DNA of 64,000 nt, from positions 1-64,000 of the forward strand of contig CACEKT010000003.1 of NCBI GenBank assembly GCA_902560225.1. Direction: 5' to 3'. The notes under the pieces were generated by a model. The model had not been told where the DNA came from. It ran no database searches and saw only the letters and a program-made list of their open reading frames with translations. Shown here piece after piece: positions 50,106-59,031 of this stretch. The position numbers and the translations under genes are program-made. Source of the stretch: an uncultured Pelagibacteraceae bacterium (lineage in GTDB: Bacteria > Pseudomonadota > Alphaproteobacteria > Pelagibacterales > Pelagibacteraceae). How positions within the stretch are numbered: the first letter of the stretch is position 1; every line of letters begins with the position of its first letter.

Positions 50106-51843
50106 GAAAAATTTATCAATTATAATAATTTTTCTCTTATCACTCATCTCCTCATTTGCTGAAGATCAACCTGTAGATATTTGGAACATAGAAAAAAAAA
50201 AAATTGATAACATATCTGATAAAAAAATATTAAATGAAAAAAAAGAAATAGCTATCAAAAATAGCATTTATGACATGCAAGAACAGAAAACAAAAGATGA
50301 TATCAAACTCGATCAAAAACTTGTTTCAAAGGAAATAAAAATTGCAGGATTATATGACCCAGAAGAATATGGTTTGAATATTAATATGTGGTTAAATTCT
50401 GATGGAGCTAAACTAGTTAATCTTTTTGAGAGTTTAGATAAATTTAATCTTTCAAATGATGCTTCAGAAATTTTAAATATATCATTGTTAACTAATGCAT
50501 ACTATCCTAATAACAACATTACTGAAAAAGAATTTTTAAAATTTAAGTCTGATTGGTTAATTAAAAATTCTAATTATGAATTAATTGAAGAATACCTAAT
50601 TAAAAATCAAGTGTTCAATTTACACTCAGAATTAACAAGGTATTTGGTTGATAAGTATCTATCAGAGTCTAATGTAAAAAAGTCATGTGAAATTTTTTCG
50701 AAAATCAATGTACCAATTGAAGATGAATATTTATCTAAATTTAATTTATATTGCTTAATTAATTATGGTAAAAATGAAGAAGCGCAATTAATTTTAGATT
50801 TAAAAAAAGAATTAGGTTTTGAAGATGAATATTACGAAAATAAAATTAATTACCTATTTGGATACTTAGAAGAAGTTGATAAAGAAATATCACAAGAATC
50901 TATATTAAAATTTCATTTAGCTCACAGAACAAATCCAGAATTTTCTTTTGAACCTAATAAAGAAACACCAAAGCTTATTTGGAAATATTTATCAACTTCA
51001 AATTTATTGTATAATATTCAAGATATTGAAATTACAGATATAGATAAGATTTCAACTATCGAAAAAGCTACACATGATAAAAATTATAAAGAGGAAGAGT
51101 TATTTCAATTTTACAAAAGATTTCAGTTTAGTTTAGATCAATTGTTAAATACTAAAGATGCCTACAAGTCTTTAACCCCAATCGAAGGAAGAGCATTGGT
51201 TTATCAAAGGTTACTTTTAACTGAAGATCCAAAGTTAAAACTTGAGTTAATCAAATTATTAAAAGATTTATTCTTATCTGAAAAAATAGGTGATGCTTTT
51301 GATTTGGAATTAAAAAATTTTTTAGATCAAATAAGTCCTGAAGAAGTTCCTTCAAATTTTACTACCTTTTATAAAAACTATAGCAAAGATGAGGAAATAA
51401 TTAAAAAGAAAATTAAATATAATAATAAAATTTTACATCAATCGAAGCTAATAAACTATTTTAATGGAGATTATGCCAAATCTAAAATTGAAGAAGATCT
51501 TAATAAATTTTTAAAGAAAATTAAAAAAGATAAAAAATATTTTTTATCTAAAAAGGATATAATTTTTATTGAAGCTTTAAAATCAGATGGAATTGAAGTT
51601 TCAAAAAAATATAATGACCTTTACAAAATTAATGAGTCTGAAATGCCTTCAGACATTCAGTTAATGATTGATAAAAAGGAAGTGGGGGCCGCATTATTAA
51701 GAGTAATTGAAGTGATAGGTCCAGATAAAATAGAGAATATTGATGATGATACTGTTTATTTTATAATTAATACTTTAAACCAATTAAATATTGATCTGAT
51801 TAGAAATAAACTTTTATTAAAAGTTCTTCCTTTAAAAGTTTAA
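50080..51843 (+). CDS. Large exported protein of unknown function
   Basis: 587 residues. Residues 1-27 are a signal peptide (basic start, LSIIIIFLLSLISSFA, cleavage before EDQ). The mature part is mainly helical and acidic, with short repeated-looking helical pairs (KLVNLFESLDKFNLSNDASEILN..., KSCEIFSKINVP..., EEAQLILDLKKEL) that suggest an alpha-solenoid like TPR or SEL1 proteins; no catalytic motif is visible. It should lie in the periplasm or attach to the envelope. It sits between aroK and def-fmt-truA. I cannot assign a function. Confidence 0.8.
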   Translation: MKILKLLNKKNLSIIIIFLLSLISSFAEDQPVDIWNIEKKKIDNISDKKILNEKKEIAIKNSIYDMQEQKTKDDIKLDQKLVSKEIKIAGLYDPEEYGLNINMWLNSDGAKLVNLFESLDKFNLSNDASEILNISLLTNAYYPNNNITEKEFLKFKSDWLIKNSNYELIEEYLIKNQVFNLHSELTRYLVDKYLSESNVKKSCEIFSKINVPIEDEYLSKFNLYCLINYGKNEEAQLILDLKKELGFEDEYYENKINYLFGYLEEVDKEISQESILKFHLAHRTNPEFSFEPNKETPKLIWKYLSTSNLLYNIQDIEITDIDKISTIEKATHDKNYKEEELFQFYKRFQFSLDQLLNTKDAYKSLTPIEGRALVYQRLLLTEDPKLKLELIKLLKDLFLSEKIGDAFDLELKNFLDQISPEEVPSNFTTFYKNYSKDEEIIKKKIKYNNKILHQSKLINYFNGDYAKSKIEEDLNKFLKKIKKDKKYFLSKKDIIFIEALKSDGIEVSKKYNDLYKINESEMPSDIQLMIDKKEVGAALLRVIEVIGPDKIENIDDDTVYFIINTLNQLNIDLIRNKLLLKVLPLKV

Positions 51844-51867
51844 AAATTATAATAAAATAATTATTGT

Positions 51868-52386
51868 ATGGCTAAAAGAACTATTCTTACAGAACCAAAT
51901 AAATTACTTAGAATCATTTCTAAACCAGTAGATCAAGTAGGTAAAGAAGAGCAAAAGTTAATGGATGATATGCTGGAGACCATGTATCATGCTAATGGAA
52001 TTGGTCTTGCTGCAATTCAGATTGGTGTTCCAAAAAGAATTATAGTTATGGATATTTCTAAAGAAGAAGGAAAAAAAGAACCAAAATATTTTGTAAATCC
52101 AGTAATTAAAAATAAAGATCAATTAAATAATACTTATGAAGAGGGGTGTCTATCAGTACCTAACCAATTTGCTGAAATTGATAGACCAAGTAAATGTGAA
52201 GTGGAATATTTAGATTATTTTGGAAAAAAAAAAGTACTAAAAGCAGATGGACTACTTGCAACATGTATCCAGCATGAAATGGATCATTTAGAAGGAATAT
52301 TATTTATTGATTATCTTTCTAAATTAAAAAAATCAATGATTGTTAAAAAGCTATCGAAATTAAAATCAAATACAACAGTACTTTAG
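51868..52386 (+). CDS. def: Peptide deformylase
   Basis: 172 residues with all three active-site motifs: GIGLAAIQIG (glutamine motif), EEGCLSVP (metal cysteine) and QHEMDHLEG (metal histidines and catalytic Glu). It removes formyl from nascent N-termini. fmt follows after 3 bp, the normal def-fmt pair. Confidence 0.97.
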   Translation: MAKRTILTEPNKLLRIISKPVDQVGKEEQKLMDDMLETMYHANGIGLAAIQIGVPKRIIVMDISKEEGKKEPKYFVNPVIKNKDQLNNTYEEGCLSVPNQFAEIDRPSKCEVEYLDYFGKKKVLKADGLLATCIQHEMDHLEGILFIDYLSKLKKSMIVKKLSKLKSNTTVL

Positions 52387-52389
52387 TAA

Positions 52390-53313
52390 ATGACAAGAAA
52401 AATCATTTTTATGGGTACACCAATGTTTGCTGTGAAAATTTTAAAATCTTTGTATCAAAATGGATATCCAATTTCTGATGTTTATACTCAGCCCCCTCAA
52501 AAGTCTCAAAGAGGTCAAAAAATAAATAAATCACCAATTCAAGGAATTGCAGAAACTCTAAACTTAAATTTTCGAACACCATTATCTTTAAAAGATAATG
52601 AGGATGAGTTTGAATATATAAAAAATTTAAATGCAGACCTCGCTATTGTTGTAGCCTATGGTCAAATAATTCCAAATAAATTTTTAAATTTAACTAAAAA
52701 AGGATTTATTAATATTCACGCTTCTATTCTTCCTAAATGGAGAGGTGCAGCACCAATACAAAGATCAATAATGAATAACGATAAAGAAACTGGAGTTAGC
52801 GTTATGAAGATAGTCGAGCAATTAGATGCAGGCCCAGTTTGTAATACTTATAGAATAAATTTAGAAAATAATTTAAATGCTAGCGAAGTATCTGAAAAAC
52901 TTTCATTAGTAGCAGCAGAAAAAATATTAGATAACATAGATGAAATATTAGAGGATAAAGCAAAATTCATTGAACAAAATCATTCAATAGCTACATATGC
53001 CTCAAAAATAAAAAAAGAAGAAGGTAGAATTGATTGGAAACAAAATGCTCAAAATATTATTGGAAAGATAAATGGTTTATATCCTACACCAGGTGCATTC
53101 TTTATCTATAAAGGTGAAAGGTATAAAATTTTAAAAGCTGACCTAGGTAATGGAAAAGGAAAACCAGGGGAAGTTGTTTCAGATTATTTAGAAGTTGTAT
53201 GTGGAGACAATAAATCGATTAAAGTTAGTGAAATTCAAAGGCAAGGGAAAAGGCCACAAAATATTGGTGAATTTATGCTCGGTTCACAAATTAAAAAAGG
53301 GTTAAAAATTTAA
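52390..53313 (+). CDS. fmt: Methionyl-tRNA formyltransferase
   Basis: 307 residues: N-terminal formyltransferase fold with VVAYGQIIPNKFL, the signature NIHASILPKWRGAAPIQRSI containing the catalytic Asn-His, then VSVMKIVEQLDAGPV, and a C-terminal OB domain (INGLYPTPGAFFIYKGERYK). It formylates initiator Met-tRNA. It sits between def and truA with 2-3 bp spacers. Confidence 0.97.
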   Translation: MTRKIIFMGTPMFAVKILKSLYQNGYPISDVYTQPPQKSQRGQKINKSPIQGIAETLNLNFRTPLSLKDNEDEFEYIKNLNADLAIVVAYGQIIPNKFLNLTKKGFINIHASILPKWRGAAPIQRSIMNNDKETGVSVMKIVEQLDAGPVCNTYRINLENNLNASEVSEKLSLVAAEKILDNIDEILEDKAKFIEQNHSIATYASKIKKEEGRIDWKQNAQNIIGKINGLYPTPGAFFIYKGERYKILKADLGNGKGKPGEVVSDYLEVVCGDNKSIKVSEIQRQGKRPQNIGEFMLGSQIKKGLKI

Positions 53314-53315
53314 AA

Positions 53316-54056
53316 ATGGCTAGATATCAGTTGCTTATTGAGTATGTAGGTACAAATTTTAAAGGATGGCAAATTCAAAAAAAAGGACTAACCGTCCAAG
53401 GATTTATTCAGGAAAAACTCACAAAACTTCTAAAAGAAAAGATAACTCTTAATGGATCAGGAAGAACTGATGCAGGAGTACATTCTCTAGCTCAATCAGC
53501 ACATTTTGATTGTAAAAATAAAATTGTAGATTTAACAAAATTTTTAAAATCAATTAATTACTTCTTAAATGATAAAAGTATTGCAATTATTAAAATTAAA
53601 AAAAGAAGCAGTAAATTCCACTCAAGATTTTCTGCAAAACAGCGCATATATAAATATATAATTTTTAATCAAATAAGTGCTCCTATGATAGAAAACAAAA
53701 GAGGGTGGCATGTTAGAAATCCATTAGATATAGATATTATGAAAAAGGGAGCAAAAAAATTATTAGGAACTAATGACTATTCTACTTTTAGATCCTCAAG
53801 TTGCCTCGCTAAAAGTCCAATTAGAACAATTGAGTCAATAAAAATTAAATCATCAAAAAATAAAATTGAAATAGAGTTTAAATCGCAATCTTTTTTACAA
53901 CAACAAGTTAGATCTATGGTTGGTTGCTTAAAATATTTAGGTGAAAAAAAATGGGATCTAAGAACTTTTGTTAAAATATTTAAATCTAAAAAAAGAACAA
54001 TGTGTGCACCTCCAGCTCCACCAGAGGGACTTTTTTTAGCGAGAGTTATTTATTAA
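53316..54056 (+). CDS. truA: tRNA pseudouridine synthase A
   Basis: 246 residues: YLIEYVG-type start (YQLLIEYVGTNFKGWQIQ), the catalytic aspartate in GSGRTDAGVHSLAQSAHF, and LQQQVRSMVGCLKYLG. It makes pseudouridine at tRNA positions 38-40. Last gene of def-fmt-truA; its end overlaps the convergent SET-domain gene by 21 bp. Confidence 0.97.
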   Translation: MARYQLLIEYVGTNFKGWQIQKKGLTVQGFIQEKLTKLLKEKITLNGSGRTDAGVHSLAQSAHFDCKNKIVDLTKFLKSINYFLNDKSIAIIKIKKRSSKFHSRFSAKQRIYKYIIFNQISAPMIENKRGWHVRNPLDIDIMKKGAKKLLGTNDYSTFRSSSCLAKSPIRTIESIKIKSSKNKIEIEFKSQSFLQQQVRSMVGCLKYLGEKKWDLRTFVKIFKSKKRTMCAPPAPPEGLFLARVIY

Positions 54057-54527
54057 TTTTTTTTTATTACTCATTGCAAATTTTTTATTTATTCGCCACC
54101 TTGATTCTGCTCTAAGAATGTAGCCACAACAATTTTTAGATTTACAATTACATTTCAGAGTTTTATAATTTTCATCAAAATTGAATCCATAATCACAAGT
54201 AAATTCCTCACCTTTTTTAATATCTTTAATTGCCTTGACCCAAATTTTAAGACCTTTACCATCATAATCACAGTTATTATCACATGAATGATTAATTAAA
54301 CCTGCTGTATTCCATGAAAAATCTCCATCAAGATCGTATCTTTTATTTATTGTAAATAAATAAATTGGTTTACCATTATCGTATTTATCAGATTCTTCCG
54401 TTTGTTTTTTTGTTATAAGTTTTCCTTTATAATCGATTATTTTTGTTCCTTCTTTGATATCTCTGGTAGCATAAAGTCCTCTACCTTTTTTATCTATAGG
54501 TGTTTTTTTGATCTTATATAATTTCAT
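54036..54527 (-). CDS. SET-domain protein-lysine methyltransferase
   Basis: 163 residues forming a stand-alone SET domain: GRGLYATRDIKEGTKIIDY, the pseudoknot motifs LINHSCDNNCDYDG (Asn-His-Ser-Cys) and GEEFTCDYGF, and a post-SET cysteine cluster KCNCKSKNCCGY that can bind zinc. SET enzymes transfer methyl from SAM to protein lysines; a characterised bacterial example is the chlamydial NUE, which methylates histone-like proteins. The substrate here is unknown. It lies 30 bp after an HDAC-family gene on the same strand, so two lysine-directed enzymes adjoin. Confidence 0.88.
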   Translation of the reverse strand: MKLYKIKKTPIDKKGRGLYATRDIKEGTKIIDYKGKLITKKQTEESDKYDNGKPIYLFTINKRYDLDGDFSWNTAGLINHSCDNNCDYDGKGLKIWVKAIKDIKKGEEFTCDYGFNFDENYKTLKCNCKSKNCCGYILRAESRWRINKKFAMSNKKKLINNSR

Positions 54528-54557
54528 AATTGGTATTTATTATTTATATGAAAATTA

Positions 54558-55487
54558 TCAATTAAATTCTATTAGAGCATCAACATGTCTCTTAGTGCTA
54601 TCTTGAAGAGCTTTTAGGTCATAACCACCTTCAAGAATTGAAACTACCTTTCCATTACAAAATAGTTTTGAAGTTTCTAATATTCTTTGAGTAATATGGT
54701 AATAATCTTGAGTTTTAAGGTTAAATTGTGCAAGTGGGTCAGCTTCATGAGCATCAAAACCCGCACTTATCAATACAAATTCAGGCTTAAATTCTTTTAA
54801 TCTTTTCAATGCAAACTCAAAAGCATTTAAATATTGCTCTGAATTTGTACCAGCTGGCAATGGTATGTTGCAAATGTTATTATATTTACCTTTTTCTTTT
54901 TCAGAACCTGTTCCTGGATAATAAGGGTATTGATGTGTTGATATTACAAGAACTTTTTCATTTTCATAAAATATATCTTGACTACCATTAGGATGATGAA
55001 CATCAAAATCAATAATAGCTATTCTTTTATAATTATATTTCTTAATAAGATAATTTGCTCCAACAGCAATATTGTTAAATATACAAAAACCCATCGCTTT
55101 ATTATTTTCTGCATGGTGTCCTGGTGGTCTCACTGGACAAAACGCATTTTTAAATTCTTTTTTTTCAACTCCGTCTATTGCTGTTATTATTGAACCAACT
55201 GCATCAAAAGTGGCATGCTTGCTACCTGGTGAAATAATTGTGTCACCATCGAGGGATGAATAACCTTCTTTAGGAAATGAATTTTTGACAAAATTTATAT
55301 AATCAGAGTTATGTGTAGTTAATATAATTTCATCAGAAACTTTTGTTGGTTTTTTCCATAAAAGATTTTTGTTACGTAGCTTCTTAAAATTATTTACTAT
55401 TACAGAAACTCTTGCTATTTGTTCAGGATGTCCTTGTCCTGTGTCATGTTTTTGGTATGTACTAGATGTGATTAAACCAGTTTTCAC
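54558..55487 (-). CDS. Histone-deacetylase-family (class II-like) amidohydrolase
   Basis: 309 residues with the HDAC/acetylpolyamine amidohydrolase set: start TSSTYQKHDTGQGHPEQIAR, the paired active-site histidines RPPGHHAE, zinc ligands in IDFDVHHPNGSQDIF and ISAGFDAHEADPLAQF, and the tyrosine in LEGGYD. It should hydrolyse an N-acetyl group of a lysine or polyamine. It overlaps dapE by 4 bp, so it shares the dap transcript. It could also deacetylate a small amine or metabolite; sequence cannot decide. Confidence 0.92.
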   Translation of the reverse strand: MKTGLITSSTYQKHDTGQGHPEQIARVSVIVNNFKKLRNKNLLWKKPTKVSDEIILTTHNSDYINFVKNSFPKEGYSSLDGDTIISPGSKHATFDAVGSIITAIDGVEKKEFKNAFCPVRPPGHHAENNKAMGFCIFNNIAVGANYLIKKYNYKRIAIIDFDVHHPNGSQDIFYENEKVLVISTHQYPYYPGTGSEKEKGKYNNICNIPLPAGTNSEQYLNAFEFALKRLKEFKPEFVLISAGFDAHEADPLAQFNLKTQDYYHITQRILETSKLFCNGKVVSILEGGYDLKALQDSTKRHVDALIEFN

Positions 55488-56641
55488 TTAAAAAAAGTTT
55501 TTAATATATTTGAGTAAATTAATGTTAATTTTTTTAAATCAGACAATGAAACTGCTTCATCTACTTTATGCATAGTTTTACCCACTAAACCAAATTCTAA
55601 GCATGGAGCTATTTTTCTAATAAATCGTGCATCAGAAGTGCCACCAGTTGTTGAAAGCTTGGGTTTTATTTTTGTAATTTTTTTAATGATATCTCTAATC
55701 ATAAAAGTTGTATTATTTGGTTTTGTAAGAAATGCTTCACCAGAAACACTATAATCAATCTTATATTTTGATTTATTTTTAATACTTATTTTTTTTATAA
55801 TTTTATTAATTTTCTTTTTTATAGAACTTGAAGTGTGCTTATTATTAAATCTTATATTAAATTTAGCATTAGCTAATACTGGAATTACATTATCTGCAGA
55901 ATTATCAATATTTATCCTAGTAATTTCAAGATTTGTTGGTTGAAAATCTTTTGTACCATTATCAAATTTAATCTCTTTTAATTCCTTTAAAATTTGCACT
56001 AGTGCTGTAGATGGATTATTTGCTCTTTGAGGATAAGCCACATGACCTTGAACACCTATAATTGAAAGTCTTCCAGTCATACTTCCTCTTCGTCCTATTT
56101 TAATCATTTCACCTAATTTATTAGGATTAGTAGGCTCACCCACTAAGCAAAAATCTATTTTTTCTTTTTTCTTTTTTAGATATTCAACTACTTTTTTAGT
56201 TCCGTTAATTGCGACTCCTTCTTCATCACCAGTTATCAAAAGACTAATAGAGCCATTGAATTCTCTTTTATTTGCAACAAAATTACTTAATGCTGAAACA
56301 AATGCTGCAATTGAACTTTTCATATCATTAGCGCCCCTACCAATTAAGTGACCTTTCTTAATTGCTGGTTTAAAAGGATTAACTGTCCAATCTTTTAAAT
56401 TACCTGCTGGAACAACATCTAGATGACCTGCATAGCAAAAGTTTGGAGCTTTGGTTCCAAGTCTTGCATAAAGATTTTTTACTGGATAACTATTTTTCTC
56501 TTTGAACTCTAGTATTTTTGTTTTGAAACCAAGTTTTTTTAATTTTTTTTCTAAAAAGCTAATTACACCCGCATCAATTTTAGTGACAGATGGAAATCTA
56601 ATTAGCTCCTTAGCTAATTGAAGTTCATTGATTTTTTGCAT
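55484..56641 (-). CDS. dapE: Succinyl-diaminopimelate desuccinylase
   Basis: 385 residues of the M20 family: metal ligands in FCYAGHLDVVPAG, GANDMKSSIAAFV (bridging Asp), TGDEEGVAINGTKK (catalytic Glu pair), and GGTSDARFI near the C-terminus, plus a dimerisation domain. It makes LL-diaminopimelate for peptidoglycan and lysine. It is 2 bp from dapD upstream and overlaps the HDAC gene downstream. Confidence 0.95.
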   Translation of the reverse strand: MQKINELQLAKELIRFPSVTKIDAGVISFLEKKLKKLGFKTKILEFKEKNSYPVKNLYARLGTKAPNFCYAGHLDVVPAGNLKDWTVNPFKPAIKKGHLIGRGANDMKSSIAAFVSALSNFVANKREFNGSISLLITGDEEGVAINGTKKVVEYLKKKKEKIDFCLVGEPTNPNKLGEMIKIGRRGSMTGRLSIIGVQGHVAYPQRANNPSTALVQILKELKEIKFDNGTKDFQPTNLEITRINIDNSADNVIPVLANAKFNIRFNNKHTSSSIKKKINKIIKKISIKNKSKYKIDYSVSGEAFLTKPNNTTFMIRDIIKKITKIKPKLSTTGGTSDARFIRKIAPCLEFGLVGKTMHKVDEAVSLSDLKKLTLIYSNILKTFFK

Positions 56642-56643
56642 TT

Positions 56644-57471
56644 TTATTCTCTTAAAAGATCGTTTACTGACGTTTTTGATCTTGTTTTTTCATCAACTTG
56701 TTTAATTATTACTGCACAATATAAAGAGGGTGCTTGAGGGTTATTTTTATCTGGTAAAGATCCAGGCACAACTACAGAATAAGGAGGAATTTTTCCATAA
56801 GTTATTTCGCCTGTTTGTCTATTAACAATTTTTGTCGATTGACCAATATACATTCCCATACTTAAAACTGATCCTTCTCCAACTATTACACCCTCAACAA
56901 CTTCTGACATTGCACCAACAAAAACATTATCTTCAATAATTGTTGGTAATGCTTGAGCAGGTTCTAAAACACCGCCGATTCCTGATCCAGCTGAGATATG
57001 GCAATTTTTTCCTATCTGCGAACATGACCCAGCCCTTGAAAAAGTATCTAACATCGTTCCTTCATCAACGTAAGCCCCTATATTAACATAGCATGGCATC
57101 AAAACTGCATTCTTTCCAATGAAAGAGCCAGGTCGCACAGGACTATTAGGCGTCATACGGAAACCAGCAGCTTCATGTTGTTCTTTTGTCCAGCCTGCAG
57201 TTTTTCCTTTTAACAAATGAGCCTTATCATACCAACTACTGTAAGGACCATTTAAATTCTCCATTGGATAAATTCTAAAACTTAACATTATAGCTTTTTT
57301 TAAATGTTGGTGAGTTATCCACTCTCCATTAATTTTTTCAGCAACTCTTGACTTGCCACTATCTAAATCACTGATTACCTGATTAATGGCATCTTTCAAT
57401 GACTGATCTGAATTTTGGTTTACTTGGTCTCTATTTTCCCAAGACTCATTTATAATTTTTTCTATAGACAT
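56644..57471 (-). CDS. dapD: 2,3,4,5-tetrahydropyridine-2,6-dicarboxylate N-succinyltransferase
   Basis: 275 residues, hexapeptide-repeat acyltransferase. N-terminal helical domain, then left-handed beta-helix from GSFIGKNAVLMPCYVNIGAYVDEGTMLDTFSRAGSCSQIGKNC through GVLEPAQALPTIIEDNVFVGAMSEVVEG. It succinylates tetrahydrodipicolinate. It is followed by dapE, which removes the succinyl group after transamination, so two steps of one pathway adjoin. Confidence 0.96.
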   Translation of the reverse strand: MSIEKIINESWENRDQVNQNSDQSLKDAINQVISDLDSGKSRVAEKINGEWITHQHLKKAIMLSFRIYPMENLNGPYSSWYDKAHLLKGKTAGWTKEQHEAAGFRMTPNSPVRPGSFIGKNAVLMPCYVNIGAYVDEGTMLDTFSRAGSCSQIGKNCHISAGSGIGGVLEPAQALPTIIEDNVFVGAMSEVVEGVIVGEGSVLSMGMYIGQSTKIVNRQTGEITYGKIPPYSVVVPGSLPDKNNPQAPSLYCAVIIKQVDEKTRSKTSVNDLLRE

Positions 57472-57474
57472 TTT

Positions 57475-58167
57475 TTATTGACTTTTTAATAACCTTATTT
57501 CTTTGAGAAATAAAGATAGATTTTCAATTTTATGGGAAATATAATCCTTATCAGAGTCCATTTTACCAAAATGTTCATCGTTAATTAACCAAACTGTTGT
57601 ACATCCACGTTCATATCCAATACTTAGGTTTTTAGCTATATCCTCTATATAAATCGTCTCTCTTGGAACAATCCCAAACTTTTTTACCATTAAATCAAAT
57701 GTTTTTGCCTCTGGTTTGGGCACATATCCTCCATCTTTAATATCAAAAATTTTATTTTCACCAAACAAATCATATATTCCCAAGTGACTTAAGATATTTT
57801 TGGCATGTTCAGCGCTTCCGTTGGTAAATATAAATTTTTTCATATCTAAATTAATTAACTCATTTCTTAAAATCTTGTCAGTTTTCATAAATGATAGATC
57901 TATAGTGTGTACATAAGTTAAGAATTCTTCTGGAGATATATTATGATGTATCATTAAACCATTTAAACTAGTGTTATATTTATAAAAATAATCAGTCTGA
58001 AGTTTTTTAGCTGATTTCAAATTGATATTTAATTTATTAGATATAAATTGTGTCATTCTTCTAGACACTTGTCCAAACACTTTTTCTAGGGAGTAATTAT
58101 TATGTTTTCCGTAGCAAACACCATCCAAGTCTAGAAGAAGATATTTTTTTTCTTTGAGTTCTTTCAT
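57475..58167 (-). CDS. HAD-family phosphatase (pyrimidine 5'-nucleotidase-like)
   Basis: 230 residues, HAD superfamily: motif I LLDLDGVCYG, cap helices, motif II KKFIFTNGSAEHAKNIL, motif III lysine in VPKPEAKTFDLMV and motif IV TIYIEDIAKNLSIGYERGC. It resembles the SDT1/PpnN-like pyrimidine 5'-nucleotidases of alphaproteobacteria. The first motif has DLDGV where many phosphatases have DLDDT/DxDGT, which is acceptable. Overlaps argB by 4 bp; 3 bp from dapD. Confidence 0.85.
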   Translation of the reverse strand: MKELKEKKYLLLDLDGVCYGKHNNYSLEKVFGQVSRRMTQFISNKLNINLKSAKKLQTDYFYKYNTSLNGLMIHHNISPEEFLTYVHTIDLSFMKTDKILRNELINLDMKKFIFTNGSAEHAKNILSHLGIYDLFGENKIFDIKDGGYVPKPEAKTFDLMVKKFGIVPRETIYIEDIAKNLSIGYERGCTTVWLINDEHFGKMDSDKDYISHKIENLSLFLKEIRLLKSQ

Positions 58168-59012
58168 TTTCTGATTAACGTACCTGAACCTTTGTCAGAG
58201 AATATTTCCCATAAACACGAATGCTGTTTTGTACCATTTATTATACCAACTGCTGTTACACCGTTATTCACAGAGTCTAAGCAAGCATTTATTTTAGGTA
58301 TCATACCTTCAGTTATAATTTCATCTTTAATCATTTGTAAAATTTCTAAAGAAGATATTTCTTCTATCAGTTTTTTTTCTTTATCAAGTACACCATCAAC
58401 ATTTGTCATTAATAATAATCTTCTGGCCTTTAAAGATTTTGCTATAGCCATTGCAGCAGTATCACCATTAATATTATATGTCTGATTTTCTTTATCCAAA
58501 CCTAGTGGTGATACTATTGGAACTTTATTTTGTTCTAGAATATTTAATATTTTCTTATTATCAACTTCAGTTGGTATACCTACAAAGCCTAATTCTTTTG
58601 ATTCAGGGATAACCTTTATTATATTATTATTTTTTGTGTGTAATGAAATACCTTTAGAGCCTTTCTTATTTAAAGATTGAACAATATCATCATTAAAATC
58701 AATCAAAACAGACTCTACAATATTTATTATACTCTTATCAGTAACTCTTAATCCCTTAATAAATTTTGATTGAATATTAGATTTTTCTAATTCTCTTTTA
58801 ATTCTTGGTCCACCTCCATGCACAACTACAGTTGAAAGACCTAACTTATTTAAAATAAACAGATCAGTTATAAAATTATTAAATACTTTTCTATCAATTA
58901 AAACATTTCCACCGTATTTTATTACAATTAAATCATTTTTATATTTTTTTATATATTTGTTGACTTGATTTAATGGTGGCCCATCTTGAGGCAATATATC
59001 TTTTAGGTCCAT
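58164..59012 (-). CDS. argB: Acetylglutamate kinase
   Basis: 282 residues, amino-acid kinase fold: VIKYGGNVLID, VVVHGGGPRIKREL, the ATP-binding NINGDTAAMAIAKSLKARRLLLMTNVDGVLD and GMIPKINACLDSVNNGVTAVGIINGT. It phosphorylates N-acetylglutamate, the second arginine step; GltBD elsewhere in the window supplies glutamate. The engB/yihA gene often found between yidC and argB in this order is absent. Confidence 0.95.
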   Translation of the reverse strand: MDLKDILPQDGPPLNQVNKYIKKYKNDLIVIKYGGNVLIDRKVFNNFITDLFILNKLGLSTVVVHGGGPRIKRELEKSNIQSKFIKGLRVTDKSIINIVESVLIDFNDDIVQSLNKKGSKGISLHTKNNNIIKVIPESKELGFVGIPTEVDNKKILNILEQNKVPIVSPLGLDKENQTYNINGDTAAMAIAKSLKARRLLLMTNVDGVLDKEKKLIEEISSLEILQMIKDEIITEGMIPKINACLDSVNNGVTAVGIINGTKQHSCLWEIFSDKGSGTLIRK

Positions 59013-59031
59013 GTTTTATTTATTAAAAATA

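Noticed and set aside
54809-55263. Three short plus-strand ORFs inside the HDAC gene
   Set aside because: Shadows of the HDAC coding sequence on the opposite strand.
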